Below, piece after piece: positions 1 to 9,606 of a stretch of DNA of 64,000 nt (the first letter of the stretch is position 1; every line of letters begins with the position of its first letter). Where the stretch lies: assembly GCA_019118445.1 (NCBI GenBank), contig DWYY01000003.1:1-64000 (forward strand), given 5' to 3'. Position numbers and translations under genes: made by a program. The stretch comes from Candidatus Eisenbergiella merdipullorum (GTDB taxonomy: Bacteria; Bacillota; Clostridia; Lachnospirales; Lachnospiraceae). The notes beneath the pieces are model-generated. The model saw only the letters and a program-made list of their open reading frames with translations, was not told the DNA's origin and made no database searches.

Positions 1-273
1 AGAGCTGAAGAGCATGAGAAATCCTGGACAGCGGGCCTGGCAGAAGGCAGGGCAGAAGGTATCGCAGAAGGCAGGGCAAAAGGTATGGCAGAAGGCAGAA
101 CCCGATTTTTACTGCTGGTCCTGAATCTCCGTGGCACGGTTCCGGAATGGCTGAAGGAGAGGATTCTCTGCGAAAGGGATTCCGAACTTCTGGAAAGCTG
201 GATGAAGGCGGCCGCCAATGCAGTTTCTGTGGAGGACTTTCTGGGCAAAACAGGCCTGAAGGAGTCCGTCTGA
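1..273 (+). CDS. Rpn-family recombination-promoting nuclease/putative transposase, C-terminal part (5' truncated by window)
   Basis: Frame open from base 1 (RAEEHEKSWTAGLAEGRAEGIAEGRAKGMAEGRTRFLLL...); AEGR/AEG repeats before a short helical tail are typical of Rpn/PDDEXK transposase-like C-termini. Confidence 0.6.
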   Translation, partial: RAEEHEKSWTAGLAEGRAEGIAEGRAKGMAEGRTRFLLLVLNLRGTVPEWLKERILCERDSELLESWMKAAANAVSVEDFLGKTGLKESV

Positions 274-589
274 GCATTGCTTCTATATAGTTCTAAAGAA
301 TAAAAACTTTTCGCAGTAAAAAGATCAGACATTCCCTGTTTTTCTCCTGTCTGGCGTAAAATAGAAGAAGAAAATAAAATCATTGCACGCCAACACAATG
401 CATGATAACATTGATACAGACAATGAGAAAGGGAGATAGGAAACATGAAATTTCTGTATAAAAATGGAATCAGGAACGTTTTTGCCCATGCAGGATAGCG
501 GACATATTGCACTCTGTATGGGCGGATAACACGATATGTTCTGCTGTTTCTGCACTTCATTTATTTCAGATAAATAAGGAGCGGCAGAA

Positions 590-847
590 ATGAAATATGT
601 AAATGCAGCAGAAATATTGCCGGAACGATTACTAAAAGAGCTTCAAACTTATATTGATGGAGAAATAGTCTATATTCCAAGATCATCAGCCAAAAGGCAA
701 TGGGGAACCGCCAGCGGTTCACGTACCTTTTATCGGGAGCGGAATAAGGAAATACAAAGACTATATAAAGAAGGGGCTTCCATCCATACGTTAATGAAGC
801 AGTTTAGTTTGGCGTATAGTACTATTAAAAAAATCATATACGGATAA
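590..847 (+). CDS. CD3324 family protein, small HTH-like
   Basis: MKYVNAAEILPERLLKELQTYIDGEIVYIPR...; C-terminal HTH-like 'IQRLYKEGASIHTLMKQFSLAYSTIKKIIYG'. Confidence 0.75.
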   Translation: MKYVNAAEILPERLLKELQTYIDGEIVYIPRSSAKRQWGTASGSRTFYRERNKEIQRLYKEGASIHTLMKQFSLAYSTIKKIIYG

Positions 848-853
848 TTCAAA

Positions 854-887
854 GACGTCTGCCTCAGGGAATGGCAGGCGTCTTTTT
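854..887 (+). terminator. Intrinsic terminator after the CD3324-like gene
   Basis: GACGTCTGCC-tcagggaat-GGCAGGCGTC followed by TTTTT. Confidence 0.8.
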
Positions 888-980
888 GTGGTGATTTTAC
901 TTATAGTAATTCTTGCTCCTTGTGCCTGTATTCTGTCGTTGCTAAAATAAAAAACAAATGATTCACGGGAGGGAACATCC

Positions 981-2723
981 ATGGCGGAGGATCTGAAATT
1001 CGTTTTCCACATATGTTTTCAATGCAGCAAACGGGCGGCATGTTTGAAAATCCTGGCCGCTGTAATGAGCGCTGCGCTGACCGCGGCAAATCTCGTGATC
1101 CTCCAGAAGCTGATCGACAGTATCGTGGCTGCATCGGGCAGAAATTTCAGCTTCCAGATCCCGGTCTGGGCTGTGCTGCTTGTCACGTCGGAATTTCTTT
1201 CTTCCAACAGGAACCATTTTGGTACACTGATCGATCTGTCCCTGGAAAGGGGACTGAACCGGTATCTTCCTGAAAGGATCGTAGAAAAATGCCGGACTAT
1301 CAGTTATGCTTCCTTTGAAAATAAAGAAAAGCAAGACATTCTGAAACGGGTCAACGAACAACCCGTAGCAAAAATAATGTACATTTTCAATCTGGCCTGT
1401 GCGGTATTGTCAGATCTTTTGTCTGTTTTCAGCCTGACCTTCCTTTTTTTAACGATAAGTCTTCTGCTTCCTGTCTTTTTTGCTGCCGCGATGTTGCTGG
1501 TGGCAAGACTGACCTTTCTGGCTTCCGGGCTGATGGAAGACCTGTTTTTTGAACAGACCGTTTCGGAACGGAAGATGGAATATTTCAGGAGCCTTTTTCT
1601 GGACAGGCATTCTCTGGCAGAATTGAAGTTCTTTCATGCTATTGATCATATAAAGGGCAGATGGGAAAAATGCGCGGACAGCGTGCTGCGTGACAGGCTG
1701 GCTGCAACGATGCGGTCACAGAGATATTTTGCCATGTCCTGCGGGGTACTGGTAATCTGGGTTGCCCTGGTTACCGCTGTTCTGATCGGAAGATTAAGCG
1801 GCGGCCATATCACCATAGGCGTTTTTGTTTCCATGGTCAGTTCTTCCTTCACGGTTTTGGATCTGGGAAATCAGATTGCCCGAAATCTGGCGGATTTTTC
1901 ACGGAAAGCTCTGGAAGTGAGATATCTGAAACTTTTCTTCAATCTTCCGGACGAAGAAAACAGGGATGCCGGAATACCGAAAAATACCTGTATTGAGTTC
2001 CGGCACGTCTCTTTTCAATATCCGGGAACAGAGCGGATGGTGCTGAAGGACGTATCATTCCGGATCGAGCCCGGAGAAAGCGTTGCCATCGTGGGAGAAA
2101 ACGGCGCTGGGAAATCCACCCTGATCAAGCTGCTCTGCGGGCTGTATCCTCCCACGCAGGGAAGCGTTACGATCGGCGGAATGGAAGTAAGCAGGATCAG
2201 CCAGGAAGTCCTGTCACGGATTATCAGGGTTGTTTTTCAGGATTTTCAGGATTACTGGTTCTCTTTAAGAGAAAATGTGACGCTTGGAAACAGGGAGCTA
2301 AAGCACCATGATACGGAGATCCGGGAAGCCCTGGAAAACGTGAATTTTTCCGGAATCGCTTCTCTGGATATGCCGCTTGGCAAGCTGGAGGAACATGCTG
2401 CAGACTTATCCAGAGGGCAGTGGCAACGGCTGGCGATCGCAAGGGCATGCTTTGCAGATAACAAACAGAGCCTTATGATCTTTGATGAACCCTCGGCTTC
2501 CCTTGATCCAATTGCCGAGAGCAGAATGTATGCCATGATCTATGGACTTTTAAAAGGTCGTTCCTGTATCCTGATCTCCCACCGGCTGGCAAGCGCGAAA
2601 ATGGCAGACCGGATCCTAGTATTTAAACAGGGAATGCTGTCAGAGGATGGGACGCATGAAGAATTGATAAAACAGGGTGGAGATTATTGTAAAATGTGGT
2701 CTGCTCAAAGCAGTTGGTATTGA
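981..2723 (+). CDS. ABC transporter, fused permease/ATP-binding protein (exporter half 1)
   Basis: N-terminal TM region; Walker A GENGAGKST, signature LSRGQW, Walker B SLMIFDEP, H-loop ISHR. Confidence 0.9.
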   Translation: MAEDLKFVFHICFQCSKRAACLKILAAVMSAALTAANLVILQKLIDSIVAASGRNFSFQIPVWAVLLVTSEFLSSNRNHFGTLIDLSLERGLNRYLPERIVEKCRTISYASFENKEKQDILKRVNEQPVAKIMYIFNLACAVLSDLLSVFSLTFLFLTISLLLPVFFAAAMLLVARLTFLASGLMEDLFFEQTVSERKMEYFRSLFLDRHSLAELKFFHAIDHIKGRWEKCADSVLRDRLAATMRSQRYFAMSCGVLVIWVALVTAVLIGRLSGGHITIGVFVSMVSSSFTVLDLGNQIARNLADFSRKALEVRYLKLFFNLPDEENRDAGIPKNTCIEFRHVSFQYPGTERMVLKDVSFRIEPGESVAIVGENGAGKSTLIKLLCGLYPPTQGSVTIGGMEVSRISQEVLSRIIRVVFQDFQDYWFSLRENVTLGNRELKHHDTEIREALENVNFSGIASLDMPLGKLEEHAADLSRGQWQRLAIARACFADNKQSLMIFDEPSASLDPIAESRMYAMIYGLLKGRSCILISHRLASAKMADRILVFKQGMLSEDGTHEELIKQGGDYCKMWSAQSSWY

Positions 2724-2740
2724 AGGATACGGAGGGGATC

Positions 2741-4492
2741 ATGAAAAAAGAAGCTTTGGGGAAGGTTGTTTTCAGAACCTGGAAAACGGTCTGGAAGGCC
2801 GCACCTTTCAGTGCGGGGCTGGCGCAGGTATACTATCTGCTGGAAGGATCTTTTCCCGCCTTTTTTACCGTTGTGACGGCAATATTTTTTGACCGGGCTT
2901 ATGCCTGCGTGGAAGCGCAGGGAAATTTTCGTTCCCTGTACATGCCGGGCGCGGCATTGGCAGCCGGATATTTTGTCAGGTACCTGCTGCAATACCTTTC
3001 GAGCATGGCGATCAATGCGGGTGTCTATGAAAAAAACACCTGCTTCCAGAAAATGCTGGTAGGAGGTAAAAACGCCAGACTGCCGCTGCAGATGCTGGAG
3101 GACCCCTCCGTTCTGGACATGCAGAAGAGGGCTCTGGAAAGTGTTGACAGGGAAATCCTCAGTTCTTTGTATATGACGTCTTCCGTTTTTCTGACCAACG
3201 TCATTGGTGTGGTTTCGATCCTGACCGTTCTTTACGGATACAGCGGTATCCTGGTTCTCATTTCCGTTCTGAGCGTGGTTCCCTTCCTGTTCATCCGGCT
3301 GCTTAGGGGGAAGGAATTCTACACAATGAAAACCAAACAGACCGGAGAGCAGAGAAAGACCGATTATTATTGGTCCCTGTTGACCGAAAAGGACAGCGTA
3401 AAGGAACTGAAACTCCTGAATGCAATGGCTTTTGTCAGGGAAAAATGGAATGCTTCCAGAAAAAAGATTGAAAGGGAAACACAGACGCAAAAAAAGAAAG
3501 AGACGTTTTCCATGCTGTTCTGCGATTTTCTGCGGATATTGGGATATGGGGCAAGCATCGGTCTTGTGGTATGGTATGTAATGCGCGGCAGGCTCGGCAT
3601 CGGAATATCGGGTGCGTGCCTTACCGCTTTCCTGAGCATGCAAGACCAGACCCGAAACTTTCTGACCGAACTGGGAAGGATGTCTGAATATGCCGCATAT
3701 GCGCAGGATTATTTTTCTTATATGGATCTTCCCGAAGAAGAGGTGAAGGAAGAAAAAAAAGATACCGCACCTTCCTTCGATTCTCTGATCGTAAAAAACC
3801 TCTCCTTCCGTTATCCGTCTTCCCCCAAAAAGGCGCTTCAAGATATCAGCTTTCAAATCGGCCGAAAGGAAAAAGTGGTCATTGTGGGCGAAAACGGATG
3901 CGGAAAGACGACGCTTGTGAAACTGCTTTTGGGATTCTATACTCCGGAAGAAGGAGAGATCGTCTGGAACGGAAAAAACAGTACAAATGTCTCCATGGTA
4001 TTGCAGGATTTTACCAGATATGAGATGTCCATCCGGGAAAATGTGACAATATCCGATATTGCCCGCCAAAAGGACGATGCCGGAATAAAAAAGGCACTTA
4101 CGGACGTGGGTCTGAAAACATATGCGGGGGAGGACCGGCTGGATGAAGTGATCGGAAGAAAGTTCGGAACGCTTACATTATCCGGCGGTCAGTGGCAACG
4201 GCTGGCGATCGCCAGAGGCATTTTCCGAAAGCATGAGATCATTTTTCTGGATGAGCCCACAAGCGCTCTGGACCCCTACGCGGAATACGAAATCCTGCAG
4301 CAGTTTTTAAGGATGATCAGGGATAGGACTGCAGTCATCGTATCTCACAGGGTGGGGTTGTGCAGATTTGCGGATAAGATCATCATGATGCAGAACGGAA
4401 CGATCGCTGAGGTGGGAAGCCATGAGGAACTGATGAAGAAAAAGGGGCTCTACTTCCGGTATTACAGCGAACAGGCGAAATGGTGCCACTGA
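2741..4492 (+). CDS. ABC transporter, fused permease/ATP-binding protein (exporter half 2)
   Basis: RBS GGAGGGG before ATG 2741; Walker A GENGCGKTT, LSGGQW, IIFLDEPTSALDP. Confidence 0.9.
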   Translation: MKKEALGKVVFRTWKTVWKAAPFSAGLAQVYYLLEGSFPAFFTVVTAIFFDRAYACVEAQGNFRSLYMPGAALAAGYFVRYLLQYLSSMAINAGVYEKNTCFQKMLVGGKNARLPLQMLEDPSVLDMQKRALESVDREILSSLYMTSSVFLTNVIGVVSILTVLYGYSGILVLISVLSVVPFLFIRLLRGKEFYTMKTKQTGEQRKTDYYWSLLTEKDSVKELKLLNAMAFVREKWNASRKKIERETQTQKKKETFSMLFCDFLRILGYGASIGLVVWYVMRGRLGIGISGACLTAFLSMQDQTRNFLTELGRMSEYAAYAQDYFSYMDLPEEEVKEEKKDTAPSFDSLIVKNLSFRYPSSPKKALQDISFQIGRKEKVVIVGENGCGKTTLVKLLLGFYTPEEGEIVWNGKNSTNVSMVLQDFTRYEMSIRENVTISDIARQKDDAGIKKALTDVGLKTYAGEDRLDEVIGRKFGTLTLSGGQWQRLAIARGIFRKHEIIFLDEPTSALDPYAEYEILQQFLRMIRDRTAVIVSHRVGLCRFADKIIMMQNGTIAEVGSHEELMKKKGLYFRYYSEQAKWCH

Positions 4493-4505
4493 AAAACTCA
4501 TACCT

Positions 4506-5609
4506 TCAAAGAAGCGTCTCTGCCTCCCCCTTCCGGAACAGTTCCATGAGCACCACGAGGGAAAGCGGCCCCTTCAGGATTCCGGACAGGCCGAACAGCT
4601 TCACACCCGCGTATACGGACAGAAGCATGAAGACCGGATAAACGCCCGTCCGCTTTCCCATCAGCTTAGGCTCCAGAAATTCCCGCGCGCCCACGCAGCA
4701 GATATAGACCGCCAGGCACCACAGAGCCGTTCCGGCTCTTCCGCATATGAGCTGCCAGAGCGCCGTAGGAAGGAGGATGACGCCGGTGCCAATAAACGGA
4801 AGGGCATCCAGGATTCCCGCAAAAAAGCCGAGGACAAAGGCGTTTCCCACCTTTCCCAGCCAAAGTCCGGCAGAGGCGATCGTCATGATCACCAGGAGGA
4901 TCAGCGCCTGGGCCTTCACATATGCTGCGGCCAGGCAAATAATCCGTTCCGCAGTCTCCAACACCGTTGCAAACAGCCTGCTTCCTGCCTCTTTCTGTTC
5001 TGTTTTCTGTCCCTTCTGTCCGAGTCTGCGCATCAGGCTGTCATAGTCCCGGCACAAAAGGAGGGAAGCGATGAAGCCCACGCCTAGGAAAGCGGCTGCG
5101 GAAATCAGCTTTCTGGCATACCACCACGACTCCTTCATCAGATTCGGGACCAGCTCCACCCTAAGTTCCTCGATAAAAACCTCCACCCGTTCCAGAACTA
5201 CCTGTTCTACCTTCCGGGCGTCCAAACCGAAATGTTCTTCTACGAACATACAGCAGTCTCCCAGGAAAATCTGAAGCTGTCCGCCCACCTTCCCGGAAAT
5301 GCCGTCCCAGTTTTCCACAAGCAGCCCCGCCTCACCGGCCGCATACTGAAGCAGCGCCGCCAGAAGCCCCAGCGCCAGGGCTGCCGCAAGCACCAGCACC
5401 AGGGCAAGCAGGATCTCCTTTTTGATATGTGTCTTCTTCTGCACCCGGTTCAGCCAGGGATTTAACAGATAAACAATGCAAAAAGCGAGCAGGAACGGCG
5501 AAACCAGTGGAAACAAATACCGAAATCCCACATATACGCCAATTCCTGCCCCGCAGACAGACAATATTTTCTTCTGATCTTCCTTCCAGACATTTCCCAT
5601 ACCGGCCAC
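4506..5609 (-). CDS. AI-2E family transporter / YtvI-like integral membrane protein
   Basis: Multi-TM; characteristic segments 'LPFIGTGVILLPTALWQLICG' and 'EPKLMGKRTGVYPVFMLLSVYAGVKLFGLSGILKGP'. Confidence 0.85.
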   Translation of the reverse strand: MAGMGNVWKEDQKKILSVCGAGIGVYVGFRYLFPLVSPFLLAFCIVYLLNPWLNRVQKKTHIKKEILLALVLVLAAALALGLLAALLQYAAGEAGLLVENWDGISGKVGGQLQIFLGDCCMFVEEHFGLDARKVEQVVLERVEVFIEELRVELVPNLMKESWWYARKLISAAAFLGVGFIASLLLCRDYDSLMRRLGQKGQKTEQKEAGSRLFATVLETAERIICLAAAYVKAQALILLVIMTIASAGLWLGKVGNAFVLGFFAGILDALPFIGTGVILLPTALWQLICGRAGTALWCLAVYICCVGAREFLEPKLMGKRTGVYPVFMLLSVYAGVKLFGLSGILKGPLSLVVLMELFRKGEAETLL

Positions 5610-5663
5610 CCATTCCCTGAAGCTTGTTCCTTACAGGATTAGTGTGGATGGTTTGAGGTTAAA

Positions 5664-7457
5664 CTACCCTGGTATTTCCTGCCTGTTTTCTCGTTTCCGT
5701 TCCTCTGCCCGCCGCACCAGACACTCCGAAAGGCCCAGGATCAGGAACAGAAACGGCGTACAGCAGACCTGTTGATAACAGAAAAAATTGTGGGCAGAAT
5801 AAGAACAAATAGCCAGAAGCCCCATCAGCACCTCCGGATGCTCCTTTCCGATCCGGTAAAAACGCCGCGCACCCGCCCCAAGCAGGAATAGGAACGAAAG
5901 CAGGCCGACCGCACCGATGCAGATCAACAGGTTCAGGAACTCATTGTGCGCATTCGTCAGCACATCCGGCTTCCAGTAATCGTTCAGCCTCTGTGCGTAC
6001 TCCGGCACGCTGTAGCTGTAAGCCATGAAGCAGTCCGGTCCGACACCAAAAATCTTGTGCAGGAAGGGAAGCCCGGCAAAGATCCGGACAGCCATTTTCC
6101 AGTTAAATCCCCGGTTGCTCCCCCACTTATCGTTAAAAAGCAGATACTGGTTGTCGCTGAAAATGCCAAACCATTTTCCCAGCAGACCGGTGGTATTCAG
6201 AACGATCGCGCCGATCGCTGCGATGATGAGGCCTCCGGCCAGGATGCAGGCCAGCCGGAACAACAAGCGTCCCGTCTTTTCCCAGCTTTTTCCCGGGAAT
6301 TCCCCTCTTTTGTTCAAAGAAGACCCACGTTTTTCCTCCAGATGCAGAAGCAGGATATAAAATGCCGCTCCAGCCAACAGCATGATCCAGCTTATCGCTC
6401 CTTTGGAAAAAGCCTCCGACAGGCTTCCCAGCTTCACCGCCTGCGCGGGAAATGCCTGCTGCAGGAGACCGACGGCCTTAAAAGAGACTGCACAGAGGAT
6501 CACCACCTCCAAAAACCGCTCCATCCTTTTCGGAGAAATACAGGAGGAAAGAAACAATCCGAACAGCATGGCCGCCAGAGCAGCGAAAGCGCTGTCGCTG
6601 TTCTGCGTAACCAGGGTCATAAAGCCCAGCGCGCAGTAGACACCGGAAACCAGCCGTACTTTCGTTCTGTGCGATGCATAAAACAGACACAGCCCTATGG
6701 GAAGCACGGTACAGACAAAACTGGAATACCAGGTCGCCTGTCCGATGGTGGACAGGAAACGCAGGGTAGTGTCGCCATCCAGCCCCTGATAAAAGCCTAA
6801 GGGATCAATGGAAAAACGGTGCAGGACGCCGATCAGGAAGGCAATTCCGGATCCCAGCATGGCGCCCGCCAAGATCAGTTTCTGCCGCCGCAGCGGAAAG
6901 AACCGCGACAGGAGAAAATAGGCCGCACCCATGAGAAGCTGGGTGCGCAGCCCCATATTCCAGCCGTCTGCGCCCGCCCAGGCGTCCTCACGAAAACCGC
7001 TTCCGAGAAAGGAAAGAAGATTACACAGAAGATACGCAAGCACGCCTGCATCCAGCCAGGAAAACTGTGCCCGCATGGCTTTCCAAACCCCTGCTGTCCT
7101 CTTTGCACTGCCCCGGCCTCCATTCGGCTGTCCATCCGTTCGAACATCTTCCGGCTGTCCGTCTTTCCTGCTGCAAAGCAGTTTTCCAACCGCATAAACG
7201 ATCCCCAGCACCGTTCCCGGCACCAGAAACAGCGTGGAGATGCCGGAGAAAAAAGAAAATTTGTAAGCGCCAATGTCCTGATAATGGTCGATCACATAGA
7301 CCGGGAAGACCGTCAGCATCAGGAAGGTCCAGCAGGCCGTCAGAAATTCCACGCAGTCCTTCACATTTCCCAGGAACCACTCCGGTCCCCGTTCCGGCTG
7401 TTTTTCCTCTGTTTTCGGTTCTGCCTGCAGCAGTCTTTTTGGTTCCGATCCCGTCAT
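5664..7457 (-). CDS. O-antigen ligase family membrane protein
   Basis: ~597 aa polytopic; 'FGVGPDCF...NAHNEFLNLLICIGAVGLLSFLF' is typical of the Wzy/WaaL C-terminal region. Confidence 0.7.
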   Translation of the reverse strand: MTGSEPKRLLQAEPKTEEKQPERGPEWFLGNVKDCVEFLTACWTFLMLTVFPVYVIDHYQDIGAYKFSFFSGISTLFLVPGTVLGIVYAVGKLLCSRKDGQPEDVRTDGQPNGGRGSAKRTAGVWKAMRAQFSWLDAGVLAYLLCNLLSFLGSGFREDAWAGADGWNMGLRTQLLMGAAYFLLSRFFPLRRQKLILAGAMLGSGIAFLIGVLHRFSIDPLGFYQGLDGDTTLRFLSTIGQATWYSSFVCTVLPIGLCLFYASHRTKVRLVSGVYCALGFMTLVTQNSDSAFAALAAMLFGLFLSSCISPKRMERFLEVVILCAVSFKAVGLLQQAFPAQAVKLGSLSEAFSKGAISWIMLLAGAAFYILLLHLEEKRGSSLNKRGEFPGKSWEKTGRLLFRLACILAGGLIIAAIGAIVLNTTGLLGKWFGIFSDNQYLLFNDKWGSNRGFNWKMAVRIFAGLPFLHKIFGVGPDCFMAYSYSVPEYAQRLNDYWKPDVLTNAHNEFLNLLICIGAVGLLSFLFLLGAGARRFYRIGKEHPEVLMGLLAICSYSAHNFFCYQQVCCTPFLFLILGLSECLVRRAEERKRENRQEIPG

Positions 7458-7492
7458 TCATGCTCCTCCTGATCTTCGTCCGCCCGTCCCGG

Positions 7493-8287
7493 TCATCCAG
7501 CTTTACCGCATCGCGTCAGGATGTCCGTCCAGGGATATTCCGTTGTTTTAAATTCCATCCGTTCTCCCGTAACGGGATGATAAAAGCACAGCCGGCAGGC
7601 GCACAGGCAGATGGAACGGATCCCCAGCCGCGCGGATGCTTCCCGGCTCCTCGCGCTTCCATAGCGCGCATCGCCCAGCAGGGGCAGTCCCGCATGGGCG
7701 AGCTGAACACGTATCTGATGATGCCTGCCGGTATGAAGCCGTACCGAAAGGCTTGCATAACAATTTTCCGCTTCACCTGCTTCTTCCACAGTCCGAAAGG
7801 ACAGGCTGGCGCGCTTCGCACCGGTGGTTCCTGCCGGAACCACACGGGAAAGATTCTGCCCCGGCTCTTTTTTCAGAAAATCCACCAGCGCCCGCTCCGT
7901 TCCCGGCTCCGGCAGAAAAGCACCCTCCTCCACAAAAACCAGCGCCCGGTATTCCTTTTCCATATGATTCCGGCACGCCGCTTTTCCGGCTCCATTTTCC
8001 GAAGCGTCAGAGCCGGATGCCTGACGGGAAAGCGCTGCGGCAGCCCCCGGCGTTTTCGCAAATACAAGGATGCCGGAAACCGGCTGATCCAGCCGGTGCA
8101 CCAGCCCCAGATAAGGGGCAGTCTTTCCTCTTTTCCTCGGTTCCTGCTTCTTCTGAGAAGCTGCCAGATAGTTTTTCAGCTCGCTAACCATATCCACTTC
8201 TCCCGGCCTGGCGCTCTGAACCGCCAGCCCCGCAGGTTTGAAGCATACCAGGATCTGATCGTCCTCTGCCAGTATCTTTGTCTTCAT
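7493..8287 (-). CDS. RluA-family pseudouridine synthase
   Basis: Start MKTKILAEDDQILVCFKPAGLAVQ; 'LVHRLDQPVSGILVFAKT' motif; ATG overlaps the upstream MFS stop (ATGA). Confidence 0.88.
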   Translation of the reverse strand: MKTKILAEDDQILVCFKPAGLAVQSARPGEVDMVSELKNYLAASQKKQEPRKRGKTAPYLGLVHRLDQPVSGILVFAKTPGAAAALSRQASGSDASENGAGKAACRNHMEKEYRALVFVEEGAFLPEPGTERALVDFLKKEPGQNLSRVVPAGTTGAKRASLSFRTVEEAGEAENCYASLSVRLHTGRHHQIRVQLAHAGLPLLGDARYGSARSREASARLGIRSICLCACRLCFYHPVTGERMEFKTTEYPWTDILTRCGKAG

Positions 8288-9501
8288 CGACGTCTCCTTT
8301 TCTTTTCCAGGTAGTTCAGGCGCTCGGACGCTGCCAGCATGAGAAGGGCAAACAGGAACAGATATCCCGCAAATAATCCGATTCCCCAAACGGAGGAAAG
8401 GACCCCGAACAGCGGCGGCATCAGCGTAGTTCCCACATAGGCACAGGCCATCTGGATTCCGATGATCGCCTGAGAATTCTCCCTTCCGAAATGATCCGGC
8501 GTGGCATGGATAATGGAAGGATAAATGGGCGCGCAGCCGAAACCGATGACGATCAGTCCCGCCAGAGCCAACTGGTCCATTTGTACAGGAACAGCGACCA
8601 GCACAATTCCCAGGAAAACCACCAGCGTCCCAAGGCGGATCATCCGCTTATCCCCCATACGGTCCGCCACAAAACCGCACAGGAAGCGTCCCGCCGTGAT
8701 TCCGATGCAGAACATGGAAGCGAATCTGGCCGCCACGGATGCATCGATTCCGCGAGACTGCACAAGAAAGCTGCTGGCCCAGAGCATCGTGGTCTGTTCC
8801 AGCGCGCAGTAGGAGAAAAAGGCGATCAGCACCAGCCATACGCCGCGGATCTGAAGAGCCTGCAGAAGCGTCAGAGGTTTTGCGCTCTCCACCGCAGGTG
8901 TGCCTTCCGCTGCCGCTTCCTTCACCGCCCTGACAGCCGCCTGCTGCGAAAGGTGCGCTTTTTTCCAGACCGACAGGCTGAGAAACAGAACTGCCGTAAG
9001 CCCAAGCTGCAGAAGAGAAACGGTACGGTAGCCCTGCTGCCAGCCAAGTCCCCCCATCAGGCTATGACTCATGATATAGGGGCTGATGATGGTGCCAACG
9101 CCCCAGAAGCAGTGCAGCCAGCTCATATCCCGGGAGGAATAGTGAAGGGCAACATAGTTATTCAGTGCCGCGTCCACAGCTCCCGCTCCCAGCCCATAGG
9201 GGATGGCCCAGAGACACAGCATCCAGAATTCGCTGGAGATGGAAAAACCGAAAAGAGCGGCAGCCGTCATCAGAACGCTGACTGCAGTGACAGGTCCGGC
9301 TCCGAATTTTCTCGTCAGCCAGTCAGAAAAAAGGCTGGAAATAATGGTTCCCGCTGAAATGATCATGGTGACAAGCCCGGCCCAGGAAACCGGAACGCCG
9401 AGCATCTCATGCATCACGGGCCAGGCGGATCCCAGAAGGGAATCCGGAAGACCAAGACTGATGAAAGCGGCATAAATGATCACAAGCAAAAGCGAATACA
9501 T
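8284..9501 (-). CDS. MFS transporter
   Basis: 12-TM pattern; MYSLLLVIIYAAFISLGLPDSLLGSAWP; start at 9501 with RBS. Confidence 0.85.
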   Translation of the reverse strand: MYSLLLVIIYAAFISLGLPDSLLGSAWPVMHEMLGVPVSWAGLVTMIISAGTIISSLFSDWLTRKFGAGPVTAVSVLMTAAALFGFSISSEFWMLCLWAIPYGLGAGAVDAALNNYVALHYSSRDMSWLHCFWGVGTIISPYIMSHSLMGGLGWQQGYRTVSLLQLGLTAVLFLSLSVWKKAHLSQQAAVRAVKEAAAEGTPAVESAKPLTLLQALQIRGVWLVLIAFFSYCALEQTTMLWASSFLVQSRGIDASVAARFASMFCIGITAGRFLCGFVADRMGDKRMIRLGTLVVFLGIVLVAVPVQMDQLALAGLIVIGFGCAPIYPSIIHATPDHFGRENSQAIIGIQMACAYVGTTLMPPLFGVLSSVWGIGLFAGYLFLFALLMLAASERLNYLEKKRRRR

Positions 9502-9606
9502 GGGTATTTCCTCATTTCCGGCAACAATAACTTCTGCATGGCAGAGACGTTTCCGGAAATAGATTATCATATGCAGTGCAAAATGCAAGAGAAAATTCGT
9601 TTTTCT

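Noticed and set aside
2705-4069. 454-aa minus-strand ORF
   Set aside because: Antisense to a well-supported ABC transporter gene; His/Gln/Phe-rich nonsense sequence.
7067-8314. 415-aa plus-strand ORF
   Set aside because: Antisense to the O-antigen ligase and RluA genes; no domain.
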